A model generated the notes under the pieces. It made no database searches. It saw nothing but the letters and a program-made list of their open reading frames with translations, and was not told where the DNA came from. From NCBI GenBank assembly GCA_930367215.1, contig OV884057.1, positions 244,306,830 to 244,370,829 on the forward strand: 64,000 bases of DNA, read 5' to 3'. Shown here piece after piece: positions 50,547 to 62,300 of the stretch (position 1 is its first letter; the number at the start of each line of letters is the position of its first letter). This stretch comes from Pollenia angustigena. Its lineage: Eukaryota; Arthropoda; Insecta; Diptera; Polleniidae. The position numbers were made by a program, and so were the translations under genes.

Positions 50547-51765
50547 CAGTGTTGCCAATTTAGCCATTTAATGGCTAGATTTAGCCATTTTTCACCCTGT
50601 TTAACCATTAAAAAATGAGTTTAGCCATTAGCCATTTGTTTTAGCCATTTTTCAACTTATTTAGCCATAAAATTTTTTCCGTTTTTCTTTTAAAAGAATA
50701 ATTTTTATTTTATTTTAAAAATTTATAAAAGTAAAATAAACATTTTGAACAATTAAAACGTCTTTAATTTAAATCACACCTTTTACAAATGTTGAAAATC
50801 GCCATAAACTATGACGCTGAAACATCTTTCAAAATAAAGGAACAGTATTCCACTATTAAATTTATAAAATGGATCAACACACAGATCTCTGTTTCTTTCT
50901 GGTTGCAAGTATTTCAATAAAGGAATGCAGGCGGTAACAAAATTGTTTTAGAAATTTCAGAATTGACTATAAAGTTGCTCTCACTTCCATGGTCTAATGC
51001 TGAAGTAGAGAGGGTGTTTAGTCAAGTAAACATCGTTAAAAGTAATTTGAGAAATTAACGGTTACATTAAGCAACCGTTAATTTGATTTTATCAATTAGG
51101 TAAATATTTTTACCATAACAATACAATATTTATACCACCACCACAATAGTGGGGAGGGTACTATGCGTTTGTGCTGATGTCTATAACACCTTAAAATATT
51201 AGACCTTAGCCCACCTTTACGTATACCGATTAACACAGAATCACTTTCTGAGTCGAATTAACGATGTTTGTCCGGCTGGCTTGCTGTCCATGTAAACCTT
51301 GTGCGCAAAGTACAGGTCGCAATTTAGAGATTATTTGATAAAATTTGGTACAAAGGTTATAATGTGGTGTAGGGTATCATAAAGCGGGTTTAACCGACTA
51401 TACTTTTTTATTTTTTTTAGTGTGGATCTGGACTCAAAAGGTTGGGTAAATGTTGTCGTGATTATGATTAACCTTCAAATTGTTTAAAACTTATGATTAT
51501 TTTAAACAAATGAGTTATTTCTATGAGATGAACAATAACGACATCGAATTTTTCGATGATTCAATTTTTAATATTAATTTACGTTTATTCTTATTTAACA
51601 AATTGATCTTAACTCACAATTTCATCGTAAACAACTTTAAATGAATTATTTCTGTTTGGTTATTGAATTTTAATGTGTTTTTATTTAAAAAAGCTTTTAA
51701 CCATTTTTTAGCCATTTTTTTCCGTAAATTTAGTCATTTTTTGTCACCAAGTCTTGGCAACATTG
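50547..51765 (+). mobile_element. Internally deleted hAT element with hAT-C fragment
   Basis: Ends CAGTGTTGCCAA and TTGGCAACATTG are inverted repeats. The flanks GTATCAAC (50539-50546) and GTGTGAAC (51766-51773) agree at 6 of 8 positions, an aged 8-bp duplication. Subterminal TTAGCCATTT words recur at both ends. At about 50950-51056 the plus strand reads EISELTIKLLSLPWSNAEVERVFSQVN and IVKSNLRN, the hAT dimerisation domain (consensus PxSNAxVERxFS). The rest of the transposase is deleted. A different repeat (51126-51420) has inserted inside. Confidence 0.85.
51126..51420 (+). repeat. Interspersed repeat, short copy of the 58681 family
   Basis: From ACCACCACCACAATAGTGGG to TTTAACCGACTATACTTTTT it parallels 58681-58910 and the tail of 58681-59370. 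Shared words include GTCCGGCTGGCT, GCGCAAAGTACAGGTCGCAA and CCGACTATACTTT. Nested in the hAT relic. Confidence 0.8.
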
Positions 51766-51860
51766 GTGTGAACATACCTAAGGAAATTTAAAAAAAGTTT
51801 CTTCTTAAATATTTAAGATAAATCTATCTACCTAAATTATAAAATATATTATTTACCTTA

Positions 51861-51998
51861 CATGAGGTCTTCACCTGACAATTATTGTCATAATAAACGT
51901 CAAACTTCATATAAAAAAAGCTGACAAAAATTTTAGAGATTTTTTATATAGACTTTGACGTTTGGTATGACAAAAAATTGTCGGGTGAAGGCTCCATA
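51861..51998. mobile_element. 138-bp hairpin MITE with TTA flanks
   Basis: Arms ATGAGGTCTTCACCTGACAA and its near-complement TTGTCGGGTGAAGGCTCCAT continue through GTCAxACxAAACGTCAAA. TTA lies on both sides (51858-51860, 51999-52001). Confidence 0.75.
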
Positions 51999-52001
51999 TT
52001 A

Positions 52002-52664
52002 ACTCCAACGATTTAACGATCACATTCCGTAAGTAGAGATTTACTGTCATATTCTAAAAAATATTATTATTATGTGAAATTGAAATATATGGTTGTTTTT
52101 AATTATTTTTTTTCCAAAGATGAACGTACAAAGCGTATTCTGATTTCAAACGTTGTTACCGTAAACATTAATGGTCCTTCAAGTACCAAGCCTACAATTT
52201 GCTGCACCCGTAATGTACCGTTCTGTACAGTAACGAACAGTTAGCGCGTTGGTGCACTTATATGACACTTTAAACGTGTCATATGTTTTCATATACATAA
52301 AAAAAAGCAAAAGTATACATAAAAAACTCCCAGTGATGGGAATTAAAAATTTTCAAATACTGTCCGCTGTGCAGAAAAAGTACTAAATTATTTAAATGGT
52401 ATTAAAATAGTAATTTGAATATATAAAAACCCATTAAGAATTTAATATAACAGAATTATAATATAGATTTAAAATGAACAAATATGTATTTTACTATATA
52501 GCTCTCAATTGCAGCAACGTCATCATAACTCAAAAAAATTAATTTCGAAATAAACGTGTTTAAAGTGTACGATTTGATCGCATATAAAGATGTGTATAAA
52601 CAATATAAAGAAAATCCTAGCAAATAATTCTGCATCACTTACTCCATAACTTTATTATTTATAT
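52002..52664. other. Upstream region: no gene seen
   Basis: It contains CAGTGATGGGAATTAAAA at about 52333, which resembles a hAT end, but no partner end was found. Confidence 0.35.
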
Positions 52665-52850
52665 TTTGATATTTTAATTAGGCTAAAGTTCATTATTAAA
52701 TTAAATTATTTTTATGAAGAAAGGAATTTTACAACATGAAATGAATTAAAATTTAAGTTTTAATTTCATGTTGTAAAATTCCTTTCTTTATAAAAATAAT
52801 TTAATGAAAATTTAATTTGATGAACTTTAGCCTAATTAAACCATCAAAAT
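52665..52850. repeat. Long near-perfect palindrome (about 80-bp arms)
   Basis: From ATTTTAATTAGGCTAAAGTT to its complement AACTTTAGCCTAATTAAA, with the two centres GGAATTTTACAACATGAAAT and ATTTCATGTTGTAAAATTCC. The transcript would form a long hairpin. Half of the palindrome (GAAAGGAATTTTACAACATG) also starts the repeat at 57958. Confidence 0.8.
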
Positions 52851-52987
52851 TTGGAGTAAAACCCATCAACAGTTCAACAAAATAACCACAATAATAATTA
52901 TTGTTAAAAGCTAAGGCACGAGCTCTATGTTTACATTTATCCTTTAAGTTGTGCTGAAAAAGGTCAACAAGAAAAAGAAAGACAAAG

Positions 52988-53606
52988 GCCCCTATTATGA
53001 GTTACATTCGATACACGATTTTCGCTGGCTATCGAACATCGACTATCGAATCTTAATTTGGTATTATGAGTTGGCAGCACTGTCGAAAGTTTCGTTGTGC
53101 ATCGAATTTTTCAACGAAAACAAATTTGCTTTCGACTGTGCAAATAAATGTAAAAAACTTGTTGAAAATGTAACTATTTGTAAATTTTTTGGTGTTCGTA
53201 TACCAAATGCAATATTCTTGATCTGTTTTGTTCATTTTATGCAAGTCCAACGTCGTTAACAGCAATTGGAACCGCTCATATTCCTTATGGAACAAAATTC
53301 TTTTTTCACCAAATGATTTGCAGCAAAGTTCAGCATGTAAAAAAATGGGATGAAACCCCACTGAAGCTAAATTATTTGTAAACAACCATAATTCGCCGTA
53401 ATCACGTTTAACTTTAATTTTATTTTTTAAATTTATAAACAAACATTTTTTATTTTAAGTGACAGCTGATCGAAAATGTACTACTGTGAATTAACAAAAT
53501 CACAATAGTAAATTTTTATCGAATGCGCGCCATAATACCAAATGAAGATTCGTTCGATCAGCTAATTCGACTGCTGTCGAAAATCGAATTAAGTTCATAA
53601 TAGGCA
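52988..53606. mobile_element. 619-bp TIR element with CCCCTATTATGAG ends
   Basis: Left GGCCCCTATTATGAGTTACA then TTCGAT. Right ATCGAATTAAGTTCATAATAGGCACC is its near-complement. Subterminal ATCGAAC/ATCGAATTCG words are frequent. The 102- and 129-codon overlapping frames inside are on opposite strands and match nothing. No clear target duplication. Confidence 0.65.
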
Positions 53607-53641
53607 CCAAAAAATTAAAAACAAAAAAAAAAAAAATGTAC

Positions 53642-53885
53642 TTTGGACTTCAAGAAGAATTTTTGACAAAAAGTACGAAAAAACAGTAGTAAGGAAAACA
53701 TGTAAATCAATTAAATAAATAGTCATTCAAAGCAAATTTCGATCTACCAAAGGTTACAATTTGGTTTAAAGATTTGATGTTTGACGATTGACTGCCAGCA
53801 GTCGTCGATGGCTGTGAGTGTTAAACGGCAAACCCCTCTGAAGAGATTGAGTGGTTGCAATCGAAACATGTGAAATATTAAAATT
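53642..53885 (+). repeat. Truncated copy of the SINE-like repeat at 57958
   Basis: From GGACTTCAAGAAGAATT to TGGTTGCAATCGAAACATG it matches the reverse complement of 58070-58305. It lacks the part with the tRNA-like B box. Confidence 0.75.
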
Positions 53886-54005
53886 TGGACTAAAACCCAT
53901 GAACAGTTCAACAAAATAACCACAATTCTAATTATTTTTTATTATTAAAGTTATCGCGACGTTGCAGCAAATGAGCTTTATGTACATTAATTAGGCCGGA
54001 GCGTC

Positions 54006-55019
54006 GGCGTATGAAGAAAAAACAAGTTAGAGTGCTATATTCGGCTGTGCCGAATCTTTGATACCCTCCACCGACAGTTCGAATGTTAAAAGAGTAATAT
54101 CTGTATGATGTTATTATTATCTTAAACTGTGACAATTTGTTATTAATTATGGTTTTAGGCGACTAAAGTGTTTTCCCGTAGTAGGGTTTATATGGGGCCT
54201 AGGGTAAATTATGGACCGATCATCACGAAATTTCACAGCGTAATTTCTAGTCCTTTAAAACTATGACGTACCAATTTCTGTTATGCTAACATTATTAATT
54301 ATGGTTTTAGGTGTACTAAACTGTTTTCCGGGAGTAGGGTTTCTATGGGGCCTAGGGTAAATTATGCACCGATCTTCACGAAATTTCACAGTATCATTTA
54401 TAGTCCTATAAAACTGTGACGAGCCAAAATTTGTTATGATTGCAGTATTTTTTACGGTTTTAGGCGTACTAAACTGTTTTCCAGTAGTAGGGTTTATAAG
54501 GGGCCTAAGGTAAATTATGGACCGATCGTTACGAAATTTCACAGTGTTATTTCTATTCCTAAAAAACTGTGACTTACTTAATTTTGTTACGCTAGCGTTA
54601 TTTTTTACGGTTTCTGGCGTACTAAACTGTTTTCCGGAAGTATTGTTTATATGGGGCTTAGGGTAAATTATGGACGGATCATCACGAAATTTAACAGCGT
54701 GATTTCCAGTCAAATAAAACAAATTTTTACAAAATCTTATCTCATTCCGTGCCTTGTTCCAGCATTTATGTTATTTTTGTAACAATATTATCAATTTTTT
54801 TAGGTGGTGGTTCCACATTTTGATTCATAGCTCTGGGCCTACTGAACCGATTTTGCTGGATTTCAATCTGCTTAGGATAACTACAAGCAATTTGGCATCA
54901 AGTTTGTTCATTTCTTTTGAGTTGTTCGAAAGTGAGCGTGTTTTCAACAGACGGACATGGCTAAATCGACTTAGAATTTCTCAAGGACACAGAATATATA
55001 TACTTTATGGGGTCTGAGA
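54006..55019 (-). repeat. Interspersed element with hairpin-CTTGTT terminus and internal array
   Basis: The minus-strand terminus reads GGAGGGTATCAAAG, a perfect hairpin ATTCGGC-ACA-GCCGAAT (54055-54039), then ATAGCACTCTAACTTGTTTT. The other end carries GGACATGGCTAAATCGACTT and ATATATACTTTATGGGGTCT, words I associate with a common fly repeat that begins with a TACCCTCCACC-type start. Between them is the 54139-54720 array. Type undecided. Confidence 0.6.
54139..54720 (-). repeat. Four tandem copies of a 150-154-bp unit
   Basis: Units start near 54139, 54289, 54442 and 54594 at TTATTAATTATGGTTTTAGG or its variant. GTAGGGTTTATATGGGGCC and GACCGATCATCACGAAATTT recur in each. The 153-bp spacing keeps a minus-strand frame open over three units (54261-54722), giving a 51-residue peptide period (VKFRDDPSIIYPKPH, GKQFSTPETVKNNASVT and variants). 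The open frame is more likely a by-product of the period being a multiple of three than a gene. Confidence 0.8.
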
Positions 55020-57957
55020 TGAATAATAAAAATTAAGAATCTATTTTTGGTTTGTTTCAAAGTTGGTAAAAAAACGAAATCCCGTATTCAATTTTTTCAA
55101 ACTGTCGAAATATTTAAAATGTCATCTTAAAAAAGTCCAAGGTTAATTTTTAGGAGGGTACATCGAGCACTTTTTTTGGCGAGTCGCTCTAAGGTACAAA
55201 CAATTTCCATAGAAACAGACTGACTTTTTTTTTATCATCTTAAAAAGCACAGTAGTTCTGTATGTAAGTACAATGTATTCTTGTTATTGTTGTTTTTATT
55301 GTTGTTAATGGTAACAAAGCGTCTCATCGAGTGGACAATGACTTCTTGAATGCAAAAGTATAAGAATGTGTTCCTTTTGAATTTACACAGTTGTGTTATA
55401 TTGCGTGCGCAACAAAAATGCAAAAAAGCACTTTCAATAAAGAACGAATACATGCAAAAATCAAATGTGTACGAAACGATGTAAAAATTACCAACGTTGT
55501 ACTTTGTTTGCAAGCAAAGACTGAATGTAAATTTGAGCGTATGAATAAATCAAGAAAAATAGTGATTTTGTAGTTCTCTGGTGTGTATAAATAAGACTTC
55601 GTTAAAAAATTATTCCAACAAAAAAATCTGTCTCAAAGCCAGCCGGCCGCTCTGCTCTGCTTCATCTTCTCCAACAGTGCTTGCTTGTATGCGCGTCATT
55701 GCTTGTGCAAAAACTTTTTTGTTTGATTCAGCAAAATTATTTGTTTGAAATTTATATGAATTTCAGTAAACTTTTTGTTTGATTCAGTTAAATTATTTGT
55801 TTGAAAAAATCGGTGTTTTTTTTCAATAAACAAAATGCAAATAAATTTTTTGAATATGGGCATTTCCTGGGGTCACGAACGTACGTTCGTACGCTTTTGA
55901 TGTAGAAATAATATAGAAAACAAAACTTTTCCTAGCATTTTTTTTGCGATTCGATAGCATTTGGGTAGCTCTATGTTTAGTACAAAAGATGAATTTCATT
56001 GAGTTTAAGTTTTCATAATAAGAGTTATAAACGTGTGGTCACGAACGTACTTAAAATAGAAGTCAACTTCGGCTGACAGTAGTGAAATGTAAAATTCTGC
56101 GCAATGGAACGGAATATTCAAAAGTGATTTATTTATGTTAAAAGTGTATTAATGTAGGTCTCCACCCAGTATTTACAAAATAAAATATCTCTCTTGGTTT
56201 TTATTTAATTGGCTTATGTATCGGTCGCGAACGTACGATTTTTCGATATGTTTTTTTTTATTATTATCACCATGCATTTTACCATAAATGTCTTCAAATT
56301 TCCTAAACAAAAAAACTGAATACTCCTTTTACAATCGATTGTAATGTAGAGATTATGCAGAAAGAGTGTAAACATAACATATTTTTTTGCATGTAAAATC
56401 AGTATATAAAACTGTCTTTAGAAGAAGAAAATACAGGAAATTATAAAATTGTCCAGTTTCTAGCCCAATTGTCTCAAGTTAAACAGCTCAGATATGCTAG
56501 GAAACCATTCTTTTATAAGAACATAGACTTTTTTTCTAATAAAAAACAATAAAAGACGATGATAATCAACATTTTATTTTTTCATCCTGGTAGACCATTC
56601 TGTGGAAATGCCCATATGATTCTACAAATTTTTTTTTTGAATTGGAAAAATAATTTTTTCTGTGTATATAAATTATATAAAAAACCTTTTTTAATTTTTT
56701 TAGCCATACATATCTTTTAGCCCTCTAGCAGGGCTGGAAGTTGGAGTAATTCTATGCATTTTATCTTAATTTGCCGTATTAGTAACTGTCCTTACCAATA
56801 AACCAAATAAGTAATTATTTCTTTTAAGCAAAAACAATTTTGTGCTCATTACAAGAAGCTTAAGATCGAGGAGATCTGACTTAAAATAGAAAAATAAGAC
56901 CTACAAAATTGTTTTTGTTTTCAAAAAAAATATTATTAAAGTAATTTTCGGGAATACAACATTTTTAATTAAAAAGATTTTGTTTGTCGTGCAAAACTTC
57001 ATAAAAAATACTAGAATGTATTGTTGTGGGAAAAGCTAGTGTCTATGCGCATTTCACTGGTTGCTTAGGCCAGATCATCAGAAAACATTATTCCCAAAAA
57101 TTTATTAGCAAATAAAACTGCAGAGTGAATGAGATAAACACACTATTTGTTATTGGTATTTTGTTTTAGCTTTGATATCGTTGCAAATATGACTTTATGA
57201 ATGTTTGCAATTCATAACTTTCTTAGAAATGTGGTATAACTATACAATTTGGCAACGATAACTTTTATAAAAGCTACTATGCGAATTTTATACTAATACG
57301 TCCAGATTAAGCAATGGGTCACATTAACCCACCGCCCCCCTCTCCTTTAATCACTTTAAGAGCCAAAAATTTCATATTCTAGGTTAATTTTAAGCTGATT
57401 GCATTAACTATGATTGAAAACGATCAATCGTTTTATTTCAATGTATTTAGTTTTCTCTTTGGCAGAGTTACTGTTTTTGTACCCACACCACTAAAGTTGG
57501 ACAGGGTGTTATACGTTTGTACTGGATAAAAAATGGTGCCTATTGCATTAGTGAGAATCAGAATATTGTATTATCTACATAATTATATTTGGGGGATTCA
57601 GAAGGTATGCTATCAAGACATATTGTCATAAACTCCGAAAAAACATTTAACAATTCTTTAAAAAAAATATTTTGTGTTTCAAATAAAATAAAAATGTTAA
57701 TGCTGTGTTTATAGATTCGTCATAACTGTACTGTAGAAATCTAAATTATAAGCGGATGCCCACAGCTCTCATACATATATATTTCTTGTAATTTTTTTAG
57801 TAATATTGTGGAATGTTTTCATCGAAGCCTTTCAACTCTATTCGTCCAGTTACTACGGCGAGGCGTTTTTAAGAATTTTATATTTAAATAAATCACTTTA
57901 TTACATTTTCACTTTAAATTTTAAACTATATTATTTTATACAATTATAAATTAATCC
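55020..57957. other. Upstream region with GTACG-containing words
   Basis: No gene seen. 55875-55890 is a perfect 16-bp palindrome ACGAACGTACGTTCGT. Related CACGAACGTAC and CGCGAACGTACG words lie at 56041 and 56228. 57478-57540 is a scrap of the 58681 repeat family (TACCCACACCACTAAAGTTG). Confidence 0.5.
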
Positions 57958-58305
57958 AAGAAGAAAGGAATTTTACAACATGAAATTAATTAAAATTTAT
58001 TGATAATTTTTCATTCTTGACTGAATCTGGGCTCGAACCCAGGCGATTTTACGGACAGTTTGCAATTACATGTTTCGATTGCTACCACCCAATCTCTTCA
58101 GAGGGGTTTGCCGTTTAACACTCACAGCCATCGACGACTGCTGACGTCAATAGTCAAACATCAATCCTTAAACCAAATTGTATTTTAAACTTTGGTTGAT
58201 CGAAATTTGCTTTGCATGATTATCTATTTTAATTTTATTTTAACATGTTTTTCCTTACTTCTGTTTTTCGTAGTGTTGTCAAGAATTCTTCTTGAAGTCC
58301 AAAAT
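57958..58305 (-). repeat. SINE-like repeat with a tRNA-type B box
   Basis: On the minus strand CCTGGGTTCGAGCCCAG (about 58043-58027) matches the pol III B box and can fold as a T arm. Upstream in the same sense TGGCTGTGAGTGTTAAACGG could serve as an A box, with about 90 bases between. About 180 bp of the element lie 5' of that A box, which is not usual for a SINE, so the tRNA-like part may instead be an inserted pseudogene. A partial second copy is at 53642-53885. Confidence 0.5.
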
Positions 58306-58680
58306 TATAAATGAAGTTATTGAATACTTACTTAAATCAAGTCTAAACTAATTCACACCAAAACTGATTAATTTAAAGTAACACCAAATAATATTTTAAG
58401 AAAATAGCAAAGCGCCACCAATTTGTTTTAAAAAAATTAAAACTCCATTCTTTACAATGTAGCCATACTAATAATATAACATTGAAATAATTCATATGCA
58501 TTAATATTTTGTAATTAACAGTGACATTTAAAATTATTTATTTGCAAAAAATTTAAGAAATCAACGGTATCATTTAATAAACAACAAAATATAGCAAATT
58601 AGCTGTCTCTTTCTTAATTATGTTTTTCTTCTGTTCTCTAATTTAAGGTTTTGGAGAGAGCTCTTTATGTTGTTGCTCTT
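58306..58680. other. Upstream region: no feature seen
   Basis: AT-rich; no coding frame or repeat recognised. Confidence 0.5.
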
Positions 58681-59370
58681 TATACCCACACCACAATAGT
58701 GGAGAGGGTATTATGCATTTGTGCTCATGTGTGTAACGCCTTAAAATAGTGGTCCTAGACCCACCTTAAAGTATACCGATCTACTCAGAATTACTTTCTG
58801 AGTTGAACTAACGATGTCCGTCCGGCTGGCTGGCTGTCCATGTAACCTTGTGCGCAAAGTACAGGTCGCAATTTTGGAGATAATTTGATAAAATTTGGGT
58901 CATAGGTTCTAATTGCCACAAGGACCAAGCCTATTGAAAATAGGACTACGAGGGAAGGTAGGGGGAAATTTCTTCCTCTCAGAAACTATAAAACCGATTT
59001 TAATGAAATTTAAAACATAGATAGAAACATATCTTAATGAACTCAAAATGTATAAATTTTTAAAAAAATCGGATCACGAGGGGAGATAGGGGCAATTTCT
59101 GCCTCTCAAACCGATTTTAATGAAATTTAAAACATAGATAGATCCATATCTATAGGGACACATAAGCTATACACTTTTTAAAAAATAGAACCACAAGGGG
59201 AGGCAGGGGACAATTTCTGCCTCTCACAAGCTTTCAAACCGATATTCATGAAGTTTATAAACATAGATAAATCTATATTTATATGGACACATAAGCATGA
59301 TGTGATTTTAAATACTGTGGTGTATGGTATCATATGGTCGGGCTTGACCGACTATACTTTCTTACTTGTT
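58681..59370 (+). repeat. Interspersed element, long copy, hairpin-CTTGTT end
   Basis: It starts TATACCCACACCACAATAGT and ends GGGCTTGACCGACTATACTT then TCTTACTTGTTTTAC. A hairpin GTCGG-GCTTGA-CCGAC is at 59337-59352. Three internal tandem segments carry AACCGATTTTAATGAAATTT and AAACATAGATAGA (about 58990, 59107, 59237). No ORF. The same family is nested in the hAT relic (51126-51420). Confidence 0.75.
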
Positions 59371-62300
59371 TTACTATGTAAAAAAAAAAAAAAAAAGAAG
59401 CAAAAGAGCAATGATAATTTGCATTTGCACTACTGCAAGACTGATACTGAACTCTGCTAATATTCTTAATTATTTAATCATATTTTTTATAGGAAATTTT
59501 CTTTGAATTATTTAATCGCTCACTAACAAATAATTTGATAGCAAATTTAAAATAGACGACTGACAACTGATTCAAAATTATTTTACAAATGGCGCTTACA
59601 TAATATTATTAGAGTAAAGATATTTTGTTTGCTTCTTAAGCATTTTATAATTACTTTTCAGTCAACAATACTCAAATTTATAATTGCGATACGCATTGAT
59701 ATGTTTACAGTATCTATAATATTGCTTATATTAAAAAAAAAAAAAATATTTTTTGTGTACGCCAACAATATATTGTTACAATAAACATAGTGTAGTTGCC
59801 GTAACTATCCCAACCATATTTTTTCTCTGCATGTACAAGAGACTAGAATAAATTATAATTATGTTAAATAAAAATATTAAATAATATTATATAATATGTA
59901 TATTATATAATTTTTAGTTTTTTTTCGGATTTTCGAGCTAAATAATTTACATGTCATGAGATATTTTTGCTTTTTATTTTCGCTTTTTTGGAATGAAACT
60001 AAAAAATCTATTGTCCTTGTATATTTTTATCATATATAATATAAACATACATATGTATGTGTATTTGTATATACTTATGAATCAGATATGATAAATAAGA
60101 AAACCAATATCGTACCAACGAACTTTTAAAATCGTACTTTTTCGGCAGCAATAGTACTAAATAATTTTTTTTATACATTTTTTTTATTTTATTTTTAAAA
60201 ACAAAATTAAATTGCAACAAAAACAAGAGATACTTAAAATTAATATTTATAGATAGCAAAAAATACATGATCATTAATTATACATAATAATAGGGTGGGT
60301 AAAATTTTTTGCGTCTTGTTCTAAAAGTCATTCCAAGAAACTTTGCTTAAGAAACCATAGGTCAAAAATTAAATTCGAGCCCCAGATTTTTCAAAATAGA
60401 ATAGAGGCAAATAAATTGTATTTGGTCTAGCCAGACCTGCGATTTTTAGGCTCGAGAAATCCTTTATTTTTATTTTTGATTGGCGCCAGAGAGCGTTTTC
60501 ATACACTTTTTAGAATTTACCGTATTTTTTTGTGAAAAATTTACGAGTATTTTTCAAAATGCAATCTCGAATTTTAAACGAAAATAAAATTATTAAGTGT
60601 TCTAAAAATATGTGTATTTCCAAATTCATTATGTTTACAATTTTCAATATGTACTGCATAAACAGGAAAGAAGTAGAAAGTCCGAATATAATAAAATTTA
60701 ATTTAGCGCTTTGAAAATCTCCTTCAAAATTATTCGGAGTAAAATAATGGAGTGCTTCCACTGTTCCAAAATTCTGTTGATTACTTCTTGACGTGAAATT
60801 AAATGAAATCGTTCCAGAATAATCTTGAATTGAGAGGAAGTCGTCTTTTTTACTATGTAGAACTTTTGCAGAAGTGGTTTCCTACATCTTTTGGAAACTT
60901 ATCAATATCATCAGAAAATGCACACTTATATGCATCTACTAAATTTAGAATGTGGCATAAGCAATCGTTCAATGAACAAGTACAAAAATATATTCACAAT
61001 AATAGCGGAGTTCAGTGTCTGGTGCAAATGGTCTTGCGAGAGAGCAAATGCAAAATATCATAGCTGTTTTGTTAAATCCAACAAAAAATAGAGTTTCTCT
61101 TAGATTTCATAAAAAAGCTACGACAAACACTAAACTCCTCTTATATTCATTGGACACTAAATAAGAATTGCCATTTTATATCAATTAAAAATATGTAGGT
61201 TTGAAAAATTTGGAAATAGTACCAAATGAGTCACGGGTTTACCAGCGTACTTTTTAATTTTGGATTGTACCAAAAAAAGTACAATTGTACCAGCTTTATC
61301 AACCCTGATATGAATTGTTATTGTTTTTGCTTCAAAGCGTATGAACAATAAGTAATACTGAATAAATATTACTAATACGATCCAATGGTTGTATTGTACA
61401 TTTTTATCTTAATTAATTGTTAGTGAAAAAACTTATAAAGTTTTTTTTTTCAATAAAAAAAAAAGAAAAATATGATAAAATATAAACAACGGGTTTTAAA
61501 TAGACATTAGTTGGCCTAGATTGCCTGTATAAACATGTCACATTTAAAGCATATAATCAATCATAAGAGATTCCATGTTTTAAATAAACTCGCGAAGTTT
61601 AGAATACTTGGAATTAATGCATATTAAACATTAAAAGTTTATATATGCACAAGAAAATTTTTTAAATATCCATGCAAAAAATGCTCAAACTTATAACTTT
61701 TAATAAGTTTTATTAAAACAAATGTTTTTTGCAATATATAATCATATCTAACTTGTTCAACAATACTACTTAAAAATGTGCTCCAAAAGGAGCAGGTCTT
61801 ATGCATGAATGCATACCTCAAATCGCTTCAAACCTGCTGCCTGATTTTTGTATGAGGTGTTCCCGGGTTGGAAGACTATTTTCTGCTGATAATAAGCACT
61901 TCTTTTAACATGCAAACAAAGCACTCCAAAAGTGCCTTCTAATGGCTAACAATATTTACATATACATTAATGTTTTGCTTTAACATGTTTAAATGCCGTT
62001 TTTCAATAATTTTAGTAAGCCATAATATATTTTTATTTTTTCACTTTAAAACCTTCTTCGTTGTCAGCACTAAAATAGCGGCTTTTTTGTATATTTTATT
62101 CTTTATCATTTACTACTGTATAAGAGCTCTCTTGCTGAAGCGCTAGATTATGTGCTTTTTCTCTTAAGTGCTTCAAAAAATCAAAATTTTATTTACTGGG
62201 TATTAACTCAAAATTTAAAAATTTTCAGAAGAAGCAAAACCATTTTTTATTTTAAACCAATCGTTTCTTTATCCAAATTACATATTCTTCAGTAAAATCA

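Larger units (their letters stand above)
52842..53945. repeat. Direct repeats flanking an insertion block
   Basis: 52842-52905 and 53876-53945 share AAACCCATxAACAGTTCAAC and AAAATAACCACAAT, then diverge into related sequences (GAGCT...TATGT...ACATT). The roughly 970 bp between them contains a TIR element and a SINE-like repeat. This is either two copies of one tail sequence or a duplication with later insertions. Confidence 0.65.

Noticed and set aside
53053..53442. 129-codon minus-strand frame overlapping a 102-codon plus frame
   Set aside because: Both lie inside a TIR element, on opposite strands, and match no family I know.
54261..54722. 153-codon frame as a host repeat-protein gene
   Set aside because: It is fully explained by a tandem unit whose length is a multiple of three. 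Kept only as a finding to test.
58027..58043. Genuine tRNA gene
   Set aside because: Only the T-arm/B box is convincing. No acceptor stem or anticodon arm can be folded at normal spacing.
58681..59370. Helitron assignment from the terminal hairpin
   Set aside because: The end reads CTTG rather than CTRR, no TC start or A|T insertion site was shown, and no Rep/helicase is present.
61307..61327. Right end of another hAT element (complement CAGGGTTGATAAAG)
   Set aside because: No matching left end or 8-bp duplication found upstream to about 60000.
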